From positions 868,001 through 932,000 of the forward strand of contig NZ_QUBR01000002.1 of assembly GCF_003586285.1 (NCBI RefSeq): 64,000 bases of DNA. Direction: 5' to 3'. Positions within the stretch are counted from its first letter, which is position 1. The number at the start of each line of letters is the position of its first letter. This document shows positions 1-7,650 of the stretch, one piece after another. Origin of the DNA: Aeromicrobium endophyticum (GTDB taxonomy: Bacteria > Actinomycetota > Actinomycetes > Propionibacteriales > Nocardioidaceae). The position numbers and the translations under genes are program-made. Under the pieces are notes generated by a model that saw only the letters and a list, made by a program, of their open reading frames with translations, was not told the DNA's origin and ran no database searches.

Positions 1-620
1 CCGGCGCGTGGCAGCAGCTCGGTGCCGACCTGCGCGCCCAGGTGTGCGAAGAGCTCAACGTCGGCGCTCTCGAGTCCCTGGCCGAGGCCGGCGGCGAGCT
101 GGTCGACCACTCGGCCAAGGGCAACTTCCGCAACCTCGGCAAGCGGTTCGGCAAGCAGACCCCGCAGGTCGCCGCCGCGATCGCCCAGGCCGACGCCGCC
201 GCGCTCGCCGCCGGGCTGAGCGCCGACGGCACCGCGACCGTCGAGCTCGACGGCGCGACGATCGAGCTCACGGCCGACGACGTCCTCATCTCCGAGCGTC
301 CGCGCGAGGGCTGGTCGGTCGTCAACGACCAGGGCGAGACCGTCGCCCTCGACCTCGAGCTCGACGACGAGCTGCGGCTGGCGGGGTCGGCGCGCGAGGC
401 CATCCGCGTCATCCAGGAGGCCCGCAAGTCGTCGGGTCTCGAGATCAGCGATCGCATCGGCGTCACGTGGACGGCCGACGGTGCGATGGCCGACGCCCTG
501 CGCGCCCACGAGGCTCTCATCGCCGACGAGGTGCTGGCCACGTCGTTCGCCGAGACGTCCGACGCCTCGGCGTTCCGCGACGACGAGCTGGGCTTCGCCT
601 TCACGATCACCAAGGCCTAG
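1..620 (+). CDS. ileS: Isoleucyl-tRNA synthetase, C-terminal part (5' end outside window)
   Basis: The frame is open from base 3 and runs 205 residues to a TAG at 618-620. It would be the end of the cytoplasmic enzyme that charges tRNA-Ile. The visible part is an acidic alpha/beta C-terminal region (NFRNLGKRFGKQTPQVAAAI, then strands ending in FAFTITKA) typical of the domain following the anticodon-binding region in long IleRS. No catalytic motif lies inside the window, so the call rests on this tail and on the position next to wag31, a common actinobacterial arrangement. It converges on wag31. Confidence 0.75.
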   Translation, partial: GAWQQLGADLRAQVCEELNVGALESLAEAGGELVDHSAKGNFRNLGKRFGKQTPQVAAAIAQADAAALAAGLSADGTATVELDGATIELTADDVLISERPREGWSVVNDQGETVALDLELDDELRLAGSAREAIRVIQEARKSSGLEISDRIGVTWTADGAMADALRAHEALIADEVLATSFAETSDASAFRDDELGFAFTITKA

Positions 621-741
621 GGCGCCGGGCTTCGCCCGACCAGCGACTCCGTCGCTGCCACGCTCCGCGTGGGCGCCTGCCTCGCTGCGCTCGGCCCGTG
701 CCCGGTTCAAGGGGCCGAGCAACGCGCTCGCCACCACGCAG
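621..741. repeat. Intergenic run of mini-hairpins
   Basis: After the ileS stop come several tiny perfect stem-loops: gggcttcgccc, gcgac-tcc-gtcgc and ccacgc-tcc-gcgtgg, then a gctgcgctcgg block. They resemble three other intergenic stretches in this window (17643-17791, 30880-31030, 32095-32300). No gene is visible. Confidence 0.5.
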
Positions 742-771
742 AACGGCCCGCCTCCGAGGAGGCGGGCCGTT
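742..771. terminator. Bidirectional terminator between ileS and wag31
   Basis: A perfect 12-bp stem (aacggcccgcct / aggcgggccgtt) closes a 6-nt loop in the gap between the convergent ileS and wag31 genes. The stem is symmetric, so it could stop transcription from both sides. There is no long U run, as is common in high-GC actinobacteria. Confidence 0.75.
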
Positions 772-789
772 CGGGTGGAGCAGGTGCGA

Positions 790-1593
790 CTAGAGGTTCT
801 CGTCGTCGCCGAGCAGCGAGCGGAGACGGCGCGGAGCCGCATCGGCGGGAGCCTGGACGGGCGTGGAGGCCGTCGTGCTCTCGTTGGCCGCGAGCTGGTC
901 GAGCTGGCTCTGGAAGTAGTTCTTGAGCCGGGCGCGGTACTCACGCTCGTACGCCCGCAGGTGCTCGACCTCGCGCTGGATCTCGTAGCGATCGCGCTCG
1001 ATCGTGGCGACAGCCGCCGTACGACGCTCGTTGGTCTCCTCGTCGAGCTTCTGCGCGCGGATGCGAGCATCGGTCTCGAGCCGGTCGGCCTTGCCACGCG
1101 CCTCGTTGGTGATGCGCTCGGCCTTGGCCCGCGCCTCGCCGACCATGCGGTCGGCCTCTTCCTTGGCCGCGTCCATCAGCTGATCGGCGTTGGTCGAGGC
1201 GATCTCGAGCAGACGAGCCGCCGCGGACGAGGCATCGCCCATCGACGGACGCGCCGCAGCCACGGGGGCCGGTGCCGCGGCGACCGGCGCGGGGGCCGGC
1301 TCGGGCTCGGGTGCCGGGGTGGGCTCGACAGCCTTGACCGGCTCCTGCACGGCAGGCGCCGGAGGGGTCGCGGCGGCGGGAGTCGGCGACGAGAGAGCCG
1401 GGATCAGTCCGGTCGGCTCGCCGGTCGATGCGGCAGCTACCTTGGCGCGAAGTTCTTCGTTCTCGACCGTCAGACGTTCGAGCTCAGCCTCGACCTCGTC
1501 GAGGAACTGGTCAACTTCGCCCATGTCATAGCCTTCGCGAAGACGGACTGGCGTAAAACGCTTGTTACGCACGTCCTCTGGCGTCAGTGGCAT
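790..1593 (-). CDS. wag31: Polar growth and division scaffold Wag31 (DivIVA)
   Basis: This 267-aa protein marks the cell poles and recruits the wall-growth machinery. The N-terminus (MPLTPEDVRNKRFTPVRLREGYDMGEVDQFLDE in pieces) is the DivIVA membrane-targeting domain, followed by a first coiled coil, a Pro/Ala-rich linker at about 70-130, and a long second coiled coil rich in Ala, Glu and Arg. The ATG at 1593 was chosen because GAGG lies 7 nt upstream and the conserved MPLTPEDV begins there; the frame extends 16 codons further but without conserved residues. It is the last gene of the dcw cluster and is separated from yggT by 125 bp, so it probably has its own promoter. Confidence 0.95.
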   Translation of the reverse strand: MPLTPEDVRNKRFTPVRLREGYDMGEVDQFLDEVEAELERLTVENEELRAKVAAASTGEPTGLIPALSSPTPAAATPPAPAVQEPVKAVEPTPAPEPEPAPAPVAAAPAPVAAARPSMGDASSAAARLLEIASTNADQLMDAAKEEADRMVGEARAKAERITNEARGKADRLETDARIRAQKLDEETNERRTAAVATIERDRYEIQREVEHLRAYEREYRARLKNYFQSQLDQLAANESTTASTPVQAPADAAPRRLRSLLGDDENL

Positions 1594-1718
1594 GAGTACA
1601 CCTCGGGTTTCGGGGTAGTCCTGGGGACCTGGAGTCTCCACCGTACTCGGTGGGTCATCACTTCTGCCACAGGCGTACCGACATCAGACGGCCGGCTCGG
1701 TCGAGTCGGCCGGGTTGG

Positions 1719-2009
1719 TCAGAAGAACGCGACCTCGACGATGCGCTGCAGGATGAAGATGCCGATGATCAGGATCATCGGCGACAGGTCGAGCATCACG
1801 GCACCGAGCCGCAGGGGCGGGATGACGTTGCGCACGGCCCGCAGCGGCGGGTCGGTGATCGAGTACAGGCCCTCGCACAGCACCGCGACCAGACCGCGCG
1901 GCCGCCAGTTGCGCGCCAGCATCTGGACCCAGTCGAGGACGAAGCGCGCAATCAGCAGCAGGAGGGCGATCCACAGGACGAACAGCAGGACGTTACCGAC
2001 TGTGGCCAT
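1719..2009 (-). CDS. YggT family membrane protein
   Basis: A 96-aa protein with two hydrophobic segments (about residues 5-28 and 72-94) around a conserved middle reading SITDPPLRAVRNVIPPLR, the hallmark of the YggT/YlmG family. The family is linked to cell division and nucleoid or membrane organisation, but its biochemical role is unclear. It begins 3 bp after sepF and sits in the usual sepF-yggT-wag31 order, so it is very probably co-transcribed with sepF. Confidence 0.9.
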   Translation of the reverse strand: MATVGNVLLFVLWIALLLLIARFVLDWVQMLARNWRPRGLVAVLCEGLYSITDPPLRAVRNVIPPLRLGAVMLDLSPMILIIGIFILQRIVEVAFF

Positions 2010-2012
2010 CCG

Positions 2013-2510
2013 TCAGCTCTGGTTGAAGAAGCCGCCGGCAGCGATGCGCTGCTTGTCCTCGTCGGTGACCGAGATGTTCTCGGGCGACAGCAGGAACACC
2101 TTGGCAGTGACGCGGTTGATCGACCCGTGCACGGCGAAGACCAGGCCGGCGGCGAAGTCGACGAGGCGCTTGGCGTCGTCGTCGTCGATCTCGGACAGGT
2201 TCATGATGACGGGCACGCCGGAGCGGTAGTGCTCGCCGACCGTGCGGGCGTCGTTGTAGGTGCGAGGCGTGACGGTCTCGATGCGTGCGAGGTCGGACGC
2301 CGTGGAGGCGCGACGCTCAGGACGCTCGACGCGGCGACGCTCGTCGATGCTGGAGACCGTCGAGGGGCGCACCACGGCGGGTGCGGCCTGCCGGACAGGA
2401 GCCTGGCGAACAGGCGCCTCGTCGGGGTCGAGGTCGTCGAACTCGTCGTCGAAGTCGGCCTGTTCGACGAGGCCGAGGTACTCGCCGACCTTCCGCATTG
2501 CGCCAGCCAT
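2013..2510 (-). CDS. sepF: Cell division protein SepF
   Basis: SepF anchors FtsZ filaments to the membrane in bacteria without FtsA; no ftsA is seen here. The 165-aa protein has an N-terminal amphipathic helix (MAGAMRKVGEYLGL), an acidic/proline linker containing a small direct repeat (APVRQAPVRQA), and a C-terminal SepF core with the conserved YNDARTVGEHYRSGVPVIMNL and DFAAGLVFAVHGSI segments. It lies two genes downstream of pgeF in the ftsZ neighbourhood. Confidence 0.95.
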   Translation of the reverse strand: MAGAMRKVGEYLGLVEQADFDDEFDDLDPDEAPVRQAPVRQAAPAVVRPSTVSSIDERRRVERPERRASTASDLARIETVTPRTYNDARTVGEHYRSGVPVIMNLSEIDDDDAKRLVDFAAGLVFAVHGSINRVTAKVFLLSPENISVTDEDKQRIAAGGFFNQS

Positions 2511-2551
2511 GATTTCTCCGTGGGTCCGTGTCGGGTGTGACGTGTCTGAGA

Positions 2552-3256
2552 TTACCGGGTGGAAGCCCGCTCGCCGAGCACCGAGCGCCCGACTCGCAGG
2601 TGTGTCGCGCCGGCGGCTACGGCGGCCTCGAGGTCGCCGCTCATGCCGGCCGAGACGATCGTCGCCCCGGGGTGGTCGCGACGCAGCTCGCCCGACAGGC
2701 GGACGAGGTGGTCGAAGTGCGGACGGGGGTCGTCGCCGAGCGGCGCGACGGTCATGAGGCCGCCCAGGACGAGGCCCGGCGCGTCGGCGATCGCGTCGGC
2801 GACGGGGCCGATGGCGTCGGGCACGACGCCGGCCCGTCCGGGGTCGGTCGCGTCGAAGTCGACCTGCACGAGGCAGGTGAGCGTGCGACCGGCCGCCTCG
2901 GCACCGCGCGAGAGCGAGTTGACCAGCTTGACCCGGTCGACGCTGTGCACCAGGTCGGCGTAGCGGGCGACGGCTCCGGCCTTGTTGGTCTGCAGCCCGC
3001 CGAGGAAGTGCCAGCGCAACGATGCTTCGACGTCGTGCGCCTTGTCGCCGGCCTCGGGATGACGGTTCTCCCCCACGTCGACGACGCCGAGCTCGGCCAG
3101 GATGTCGACGTCGGACGCCGGATAGGTCTTGGTGACCACGACGAGCGTGATCTCGTCGCGCGAGCGGCCCGCCGAGGCGCAGGCGTCGACGATGCGACGC
3201 TCGGTATCGGCCAGTCCGGCGGCGAGCTCGGCACGACGGTCGCCGGACGCGCTCAT
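2552..3256 (-). CDS. PLP homeostasis protein, YggS/PLPBP family
   Basis: A 234-aa single-domain PLP-binding barrel protein. The family binds pyridoxal phosphate and keeps vitamin B6 and amino-acid pools in balance rather than catalysing a known reaction. The cofactor lysine is in VVVTKTYP (about residue 43); the ENRHPEAGDK and HFLGGLQTNK stretches match the family's GENRVQE and HFIGxLQxNK motifs, and GMSGDLEAAVAAG..RVG closes the phosphate site. The ATG at 3256 overlaps the pgeF stop by 4 bp, implying translational coupling. Confidence 0.92.
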   Translation of the reverse strand: MSASGDRRAELAAGLADTERRIVDACASAGRSRDEITLVVVTKTYPASDVDILAELGVVDVGENRHPEAGDKAHDVEASLRWHFLGGLQTNKAGAVARYADLVHSVDRVKLVNSLSRGAEAAGRTLTCLVQVDFDATDPGRAGVVPDAIGPVADAIADAPGLVLGGLMTVAPLGDDPRPHFDHLVRLSGELRRDHPGATIVSAGMSGDLEAAVAAGATHLRVGRSVLGERASTR

Positions 3257-3969
3257 CGGAGCACCGCCACGGCGCCGAACCGTCCCGACCGCTGGCCCTG
3301 CCGGCGGTACGAGAACCAGCGGTCGTGCTCGATCGTGCACTCGCCGGCGCCGAGGTCGGTCGCGTCGACGCCCTCGGCCTCGAGCTGCGCGATCACGCCG
3401 GCTCCGACGTCGATCGCCGGCGTGCCCCACGACGTGGTGGAGCGCGCCTCGGGCACGACCGACGCGACGGCATCGGCCAGCTCGACGGGCAGCTCGTAGC
3501 AGCGGCCGCACGCCCTCGGACCGATCCAGGCGCGGACGTCTGCGGCTCCACGCTCGCGCATCGCGCGCACGGCGGCCGGCACCACGCCCTTGACCAGACC
3601 CTCGCGTCCGCTGTGCACGACCGCTACCAGGCCGGCGTCGTCGGCCGCCAGCACGACGGGGGTGCAGTCGGCCACGCGCACCAGCACCGCCACACCCGGC
3701 TGATCGGTGACCAGCGCGTCGGCGACCGGGACGTCCGCACCCTCGGCACCGGCCCATGCCACGTCGTTGCCGTGCACCTGGGTCATCGGGACGAGGCGAT
3801 CGGCTCCCACGGCTGCGGCCACGAGCGCGAGGTTGCGCTCGACCACCTCCGGGTCGTCGCCGTTGGACGCCGCGAGGTTGAGCGACGCCCACGGGCCCTC
3901 GCTGTCGCCGCCCTCGCGGTCGGTGAACCCGAACCGGACGCGGCCGTGGCGGCCTTCGTGCCAGAACAC
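3253..3969 (-). CDS. pgeF: PgeF/YfiH-type multicopper oxidase-like protein
   Basis: A 238-aa member of the laccase-domain (DUF152) family. In Escherichia coli the homologue removes mis-incorporated L-Ser from UDP-MurNAc peptides (peptidoglycan editing); other members act as purine nucleoside phosphorylases. The metal-site residues are present in VHGN (about 67-70), ADCTPV (about 99-104) and VVHSGREG (about 116-123), with GPRACGRCYEL further on. The usual HAGWRG is altered to HSGREG. It starts with GTG at 3969, 14 bp after ftsZ, and overlaps the next gene by 4 bp. Confidence 0.9.
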   Translation of the reverse strand: MFWHEGRHGRVRFGFTDREGGDSEGPWASLNLAASNGDDPEVVERNLALVAAAVGADRLVPMTQVHGNDVAWAGAEGADVPVADALVTDQPGVAVLVRVADCTPVVLAADDAGLVAVVHSGREGLVKGVVPAAVRAMRERGAADVRAWIGPRACGRCYELPVELADAVASVVPEARSTTSWGTPAIDVGAGVIAQLEAEGVDATDLGAGECTIEHDRWFSYRRQGQRSGRFGAVAVLR

Positions 3970-3983
3970 CGGGCTCGTCCGGC

Positions 3984-5183
3984 TCAGCGCAGGAAGTCGG
4001 GCACGTCGAGGTCGTCCCCGTAGTCGGCCGGCATCGGCTCGGGCGGCAGCGCCTCGTTGCCCGCTCCGTCACGCGGGGGCAGCGTGGTGGGGCGCCCTCC
4101 GTCGAGGTAGGGATCGGGCGGCAGGTAGCTCTCGGCCGTGCGCGGCGCCGACGGTGCGGCGGGCGCGGCCGGCGGCGGATCGGCCGGCGACGGGTTCTCC
4201 TTGAGCAGGGCCGGCTTGGTGGCGTCGCGCAGCATCGGCTCGCCGCCGTCGAAGCCCGCGGCGATCACCGTGACGCGCACCTCGTCGCCCAGGGCGTCGT
4301 CGATGACGGCGCCGAAGATGATGTTGGCGTCGGGGTGGACCGCGTCGGCGACCAGGCCAGCGGCCTCGTTGATCTCGAACAGGCCGAGGTCGGAGCCTCC
4401 CGCGATCGAGAGCAGCACGCCGCGAGCACCCTCGATCGACGCCTCGAGCAGCGGGCTCGAGACGGCGCTCTCGGCGGCCACGGCCGCACGGTGCTCGCCG
4501 CGGGCCGACCCGATGCCCATCAGGGCCGAGCCGGCGTCGGACATGACCGACTTGACGTCGGCGAAGTCGAGGTTGATCAGGCCCGGAGTGGTGATGAGGT
4601 CGGTGATGCCCGAGACGCCCTGGTGCAGCACCTGGTCGGCCTGCCGGAACGAGTCGAGCAGGCTGACATTGGGATCGCTGATCGACAGCAGCCGGTCGTT
4701 GGGGATGACGATGAGGGTGTCGACCTCGTCGCGCAGCGCCTGGATGCCGGCATCGGCCTGGCCCGAGCGGTTGCGACCCTCGAACTTGAACGGGCGGGTG
4801 ACCACACCGATCGTCAGGGCGCCCAGCGACCGCGCGATGCGGGCCACGACGGGGGCACCACCGGTGCCGGTGCCGCCACCCTCGCCCGCGGTCACGAAGA
4901 CCATGTCGGCACCCTTGATGGCGGCCTCGATCTCCTCGGCGTGGTCCTCGGCGGCCTGCTTGCCGATCTCGGGGTTCGCGCCGGCACCGAGGCCGCGGGT
5001 CGAGTCGCGGCCGACGTCGAGCTTGACGTCGGCGTCGCTCATCAGCAGCGCCTGGGCGTCGGTGTTGATCGCGATGAACTCGACACCCTTGAGCCCCACC
5101 TCGATCATCCGGTTGACGGCGTTGACTCCGCCGCCGCCGATGCCGACGACCTTGATCACGGCGAGGTAGTTCTGGACCGCCAT
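3984..5183 (-). CDS. ftsZ: Cell division GTPase FtsZ
   Basis: The tubulin-like GTPase that forms the division ring. The 399-aa protein begins [20 protein letters not shown], carries the GTP-binding signature [13 protein letters not shown] near residues 104-116 and the T7 loop [12 protein letters not shown] disordered proline-rich linker leads to the conserved C-terminal peptide [10 protein letters not shown], which binds SepF and FtsW. It follows ftsQ after a 181-bp gap that carries its own promoter and a palindrome (5272-5318), so it can be expressed separately from the upstream mur genes. Confidence 0.98.
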   Translation of the reverse strand: MAVQNYLAVIKVVGIGGGGVNAVNRMIEVGLKGVEFIAINTDAQALLMSDADVKLDVGRDSTRGLGAGANPEIGKQAAEDHAEEIEAAIKGADMVFVTAGEGGGTGTGGAPVVARIARSLGALTIGVVTRPFKFEGRNRSGQADAGIQALRDEVDTLIVIPNDRLLSISDPNVSLLDSFRQADQVLHQGVSGITDLITTPGLINLDFADVKSVMSDAGSALMGIGSARGEHRAAVAAESAVSSPLLEASIEGARGVLLSIAGGSDLGLFEINEAAGLVADAVHPDANIIFGAVIDDALGDEVRVTVIAAGFDGGEPMLRDATKPALLKENPSPADPPPAAPAAPSAPRTAESYLPPDPYLDGGRPTTLPPRDGAGNEALPPEPMPADYGDDLDVPDFLR

Positions 5184-5271
5184 CGTGTGTCCTTCCGAGG
5201 ATGTTGCGCAGGGTGGATGAGCTCGGGCGCGAGGCTCATGAAGTTCTGGGACGGCCGCCGAGCATGAACCC

Positions 5272-5318
5272 TAACCCTCAAGTGAAGGGTTATAGTTATG
5301 TCAACCTGCGACCTACAA
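5272..5318 (-). promoter_or_regulatory. Probable ftsZ promoter with overlapping palindrome
   Basis: On the minus strand a -35-like TTGTAG (5313-5318) and a -10 TATAAC (5289-5294) are 18 bp apart. A perfect 7-bp inverted repeat TAACCCT-N7-AGGGTTA (5272-5292) overlaps the -10 box, the classic position of a repressor site. The ftsZ start is about 90 nt further on, leaving a sizeable 5' leader. A second TTGACA lies at 5299-5304. Confidence 0.5.
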
Positions 5319-5364
5319 GAACCGTACGCGGACGGGCTGTGGCCGGGACGACGACACGCCGCAG

Positions 5365-6090
5365 CTAGGGCGTCGTGGTCGGTTGGTCGGGCGCGCTGAC
5401 GTCGTAGCGGGACGCCTCGAGGCGCAGCAGCGGGGTGAGCACCTGCAGCTTGCGACCGCCGTCGTCCCTGCTCCCCCACACGACGGTCCGCCCCTTGGTG
5501 AGCTTGAGCTCGATCGAGTCCTTGCTGGAGGCGGTGACCGACTCGACCTGCTCGCGCAGACCGGGGTCCTTGCGGCCGATCAGCGTGACGACCGAGGCGA
5601 GCGACTCGGCCGTCTGCAGCCGGTCGCGCGCGTCGGTGACGTCGATCGTGGCCTCGAGCAGGCCCTTCGGCGGCGAGCCGTACGAGCGGAAGGCGATGCC
5701 GTTGCGGTCGATGCCGCGGATCTGGCCGTCGACGCGCGCCCAGACCACGGACTTGCGCTCGACGATCGAGATCGAGATCGTGTGGGGCCACGAGCGTCCC
5801 ACCTCGACGGTGTCGACCCGGTCGAGCCCGGAGACGCGCTGCTCGATCGCGCCGACGTCGACGCGGGCCAGGGGACGTCCCTGCGGCACCTGCGCGACGC
5901 GCAGCACCTGCGCCTGCTTGAGCGTCGTGCGCCCCGACACCTCCACGTCTCGCACCGCCAGGACGCTCGAGAACCACACCATCCATGCCAGGGCCCCGAG
6001 GGCGGCGACGACCAGCACGCCCAGGGCGACGCGAAAGTACCGTCGGCGACGCTCGGCGCGGCTTCTCTCGGAGAACCGCTCCGCGGTCAT
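5365..6090 (-). CDS. ftsQ: Cell division protein FtsQ
   Basis: A 241-aa bitopic divisome protein: a basic cytoplasmic tail (RSRAERRRRYFR), one membrane segment at about 22-44, the POTRA domain starting VRDVEVSGRTTLKQAQVL, and a beta domain containing SWPHTISISIVERKSVVW. It links FtsW/FtsI to the rest of the divisome. The ATG at 6090 overlaps the murC stop by 4 bp. The frame stays open far upstream, but that part is the shadow of murC. Confidence 0.93.
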   Translation of the reverse strand: MTAERFSERSRAERRRRYFRVALGVLVVAALGALAWMVWFSSVLAVRDVEVSGRTTLKQAQVLRVAQVPQGRPLARVDVGAIEQRVSGLDRVDTVEVGRSWPHTISISIVERKSVVWARVDGQIRGIDRNGIAFRSYGSPPKGLLEATIDVTDARDRLQTAESLASVVTLIGRKDPGLREQVESVTASSKDSIELKLTKGRTVVWGSRDDGGRKLQVLTPLLRLEASRYDVSAPDQPTTTP

Positions 6091-7481
6091 CCCAGGGCCT
6101 CGAGCACCGCCGGGCCGACCGTCGTGATGTCGCCCGCCCCGAGGGTCAGCAGCAGGTCGCCGGGGAGCAGCTCGCGCACGAGCACGTCGGCCAGCCCCGC
6201 GACGGGGCCTCCGAGCATCGCCCGCGGCCCCTGGACGGCGGCGACCACCAGGGCCGAGGTGACCTCGGGATCGGCATCCTCGCGCGCGAGGTAGATGTCG
6301 GCCACGACCACCATGTCGGCCGCCGAGAGCGCTCGGCCCATCTCGGCGCCGTAGACACGGGTGCGGCTGACCAGGTGCGGCTGGTACGCCACCACGAGCC
6401 GGCCGGTGCCCGCGACGGCCCGGGCCGCCGCGAGGTCGGCAGCGATCTCGGTCGGGTGGTGCGCGTAGGAGTCGTACACCCGCACTCCCCCGGCCTCGCC
6501 GAGCGGCTGCATGCGCCGGTTGGCTCCTGTGTAGGCCGCAAGACCCGCGATCAGCAGGTCGACGTTCTGGTCGAGCAGCAGACCCGTGCCGAGCGCGAGC
6601 AGCGCGTCGAGCGCGTAGTGCGCGCCGGGGACGGCCAGCTCGACGGGCCCGAGGTCGACACCGCGCAGCGACGCGGAGAACGTCGTGGTCGTGCCCTCGA
6701 CGACCAGGTGGTGGCCGCGCAGGTCGGCGTCCTCGGAGAAGCCTGCCGTCATGACCTCGAGGCCGGCCGCCCGGGCGGTGCGCGCGAGTGCCTGCGTCCC
6801 GGGGTCGTCGGCGCTCAGCACGACGAACCGCTGGATGCGCGAGACGAACTCGTCGAAGGCCGCCGCGTACGCCTCGACCGTGCCGTAGTTGTCGAGGTGG
6901 TCGGCGTCGACGTTGGTGACGACCGCTCCCTCCGGCTCGTAGACCAGGAAGGCGCCGTCGCTCTCGTCCGCCTCGGCCACCAGCAGGTCGCCCGAGCCGA
7001 GCCGCGCGTTGGCGCCGAGGCTCGCGACCTCGGCCCCGATCGCGTACGACGGCTCGGCGCCCGCGGCGATCAGGGCGCACGTCAGCATCGCGGTGGTGGT
7101 CGTCTTGCCGTGGGTGCCGGCCACCGCGATCGTGCGCCGCCCCTCCATGACCGAGCGCAGGCCCGCCGAGCGGGGCCACAGCCGCAGGCCGCGCCGCAGC
7201 GCCTCGACGATCTCGGGGTTGTCGTCGCGGACCGCGGTGGAGGCGATGACGGTGTCGACGCCGTCGAGCTGCGACGCGTCGTGCCCGACGTGGCACGTGA
7301 TGCCCTCGGCCCGCAGCGCCGCGACGACGGCCGAGTCGAAGGCGTCGCTGCCACTGACGACCACGCCCTGCTGCGCCATGAGCCGCGCGATGGCCGACAG
7401 ACCGGCACCGCCGATGCCGATGAAGTGGACGTGGCCCAGCTCGCCCACCGGCGGGATGTGGGCGGGAACCTCGATCTTCAC
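6087..7481 (-). CDS. murC: UDP-N-acetylmuramate-L-alanine ligase MurC
   Basis: Adds L-Ala to UDP-MurNAc in the cytoplasm. The 464-aa protein has the N-terminal IGIGGAGLSAIARLM motif, the ATP loop AGTHGKTTTTAML (about residue 110), DADHLDNYG, and DSYAHHPTEI in the C-terminal domain. The GTG at 7481 is preceded by GGAGG at 7 nt and overlaps the stop of a 28-codon mini-ORF by 4 nt. An earlier in-frame start would lie inside that mini-ORF's repeat. The tandem 83-bp duplication just upstream repeats this ribosome-binding site. Confidence 0.97.
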   Translation of the reverse strand: MKIEVPAHIPPVGELGHVHFIGIGGAGLSAIARLMAQQGVVVSGSDAFDSAVVAALRAEGITCHVGHDASQLDGVDTVIASTAVRDDNPEIVEALRRGLRLWPRSAGLRSVMEGRRTIAVAGTHGKTTTTAMLTCALIAAGAEPSYAIGAEVASLGANARLGSGDLLVAEADESDGAFLVYEPEGAVVTNVDADHLDNYGTVEAYAAAFDEFVSRIQRFVVLSADDPGTQALARTARAAGLEVMTAGFSEDADLRGHHLVVEGTTTTFSASLRGVDLGPVELAVPGAHYALDALLALGTGLLLDQNVDLLIAGLAAYTGANRRMQPLGEAGGVRVYDSYAHHPTEIAADLAAARAVAGTGRLVVAYQPHLVSRTRVYGAEMGRALSAADMVVVADIYLAREDADPEVTSALVVAAVQGPRAMLGGPVAGLADVLVRELLPGDLLLTLGAGDITTVGPAVLEALG

Positions 7482-7564
7482 GCCGTCACCTCCGAGGAAG
7501 AGCAAGAGTACGGAGCCGACGGCGCGAACCGGCACCCATGGTTCGTTCGCTGGCGCTCACTCAC
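7478..7564 (-). CDS. 28-aa mini-ORF A, coupled to murC
   Basis: A 29-codon frame (GTG to TGA) whose peptide begins V/MSERQRTNHGCRFAPSAPY and ends SSSEVTA. Its start overlaps the stop of mini-ORF B (GTGA) and its stop overlaps the murC start (GTGA). It carries GGAGG 7 nt before the murC start. It is one of two tandem copies differing at two bases, both changing the peptide. A protein of the same length and pattern lies before pspA. Whether the peptide matters or only its translation is unknown. Confidence 0.5.
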   Translation of the reverse strand: MSERQRTNHGCRFAPSAPYSCSSSEVTA

Positions 7565-7650
7565 GCCGTCACCTCCGAGAAAGAGCAACAGTACGGAGCC
7601 GACGGCGCGAACCGGCACCCATGGTTCGTTCGCTGGCGCTCACTCACGCC
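7481..7650. repeat. 83-bp tandem duplication between murG and murC
   Basis: Bases 7481-7563 and 7564-7646 are direct repeats with two mismatches, followed by a 4-bp start of a third copy. Each unit contains one 28-codon mini-ORF, a strong GGAGG site and a GTGA stop-start junction. The arrangement keeps translational coupling intact from murG to murC whatever the copy number. Confidence 0.95.
7561..7647 (-). CDS. 28-aa mini-ORF B, coupled to murG
   Basis: Second copy of the 29-codon unit, with peptide start V/MSERQRTNHGCRFAPSAPY and end CCSFSEVTA. The GTG start at 7647 overlaps the murG stop by 4 nt and its own stop overlaps the start of mini-ORF A by 4 nt. Compared with A, Ser-20 becomes Cys and Ser-23 becomes Phe. 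No known domain. Confidence 0.5.
   Translation of the reverse strand: MSERQRTNHGCRFAPSAPYCCSFSEVTA

Noticed and set aside
7481-7646. The 83-bp duplication as an assembly error
   Set aside because: The two copies differ at two positions, which argues for a real duplication; long-read data would confirm it.
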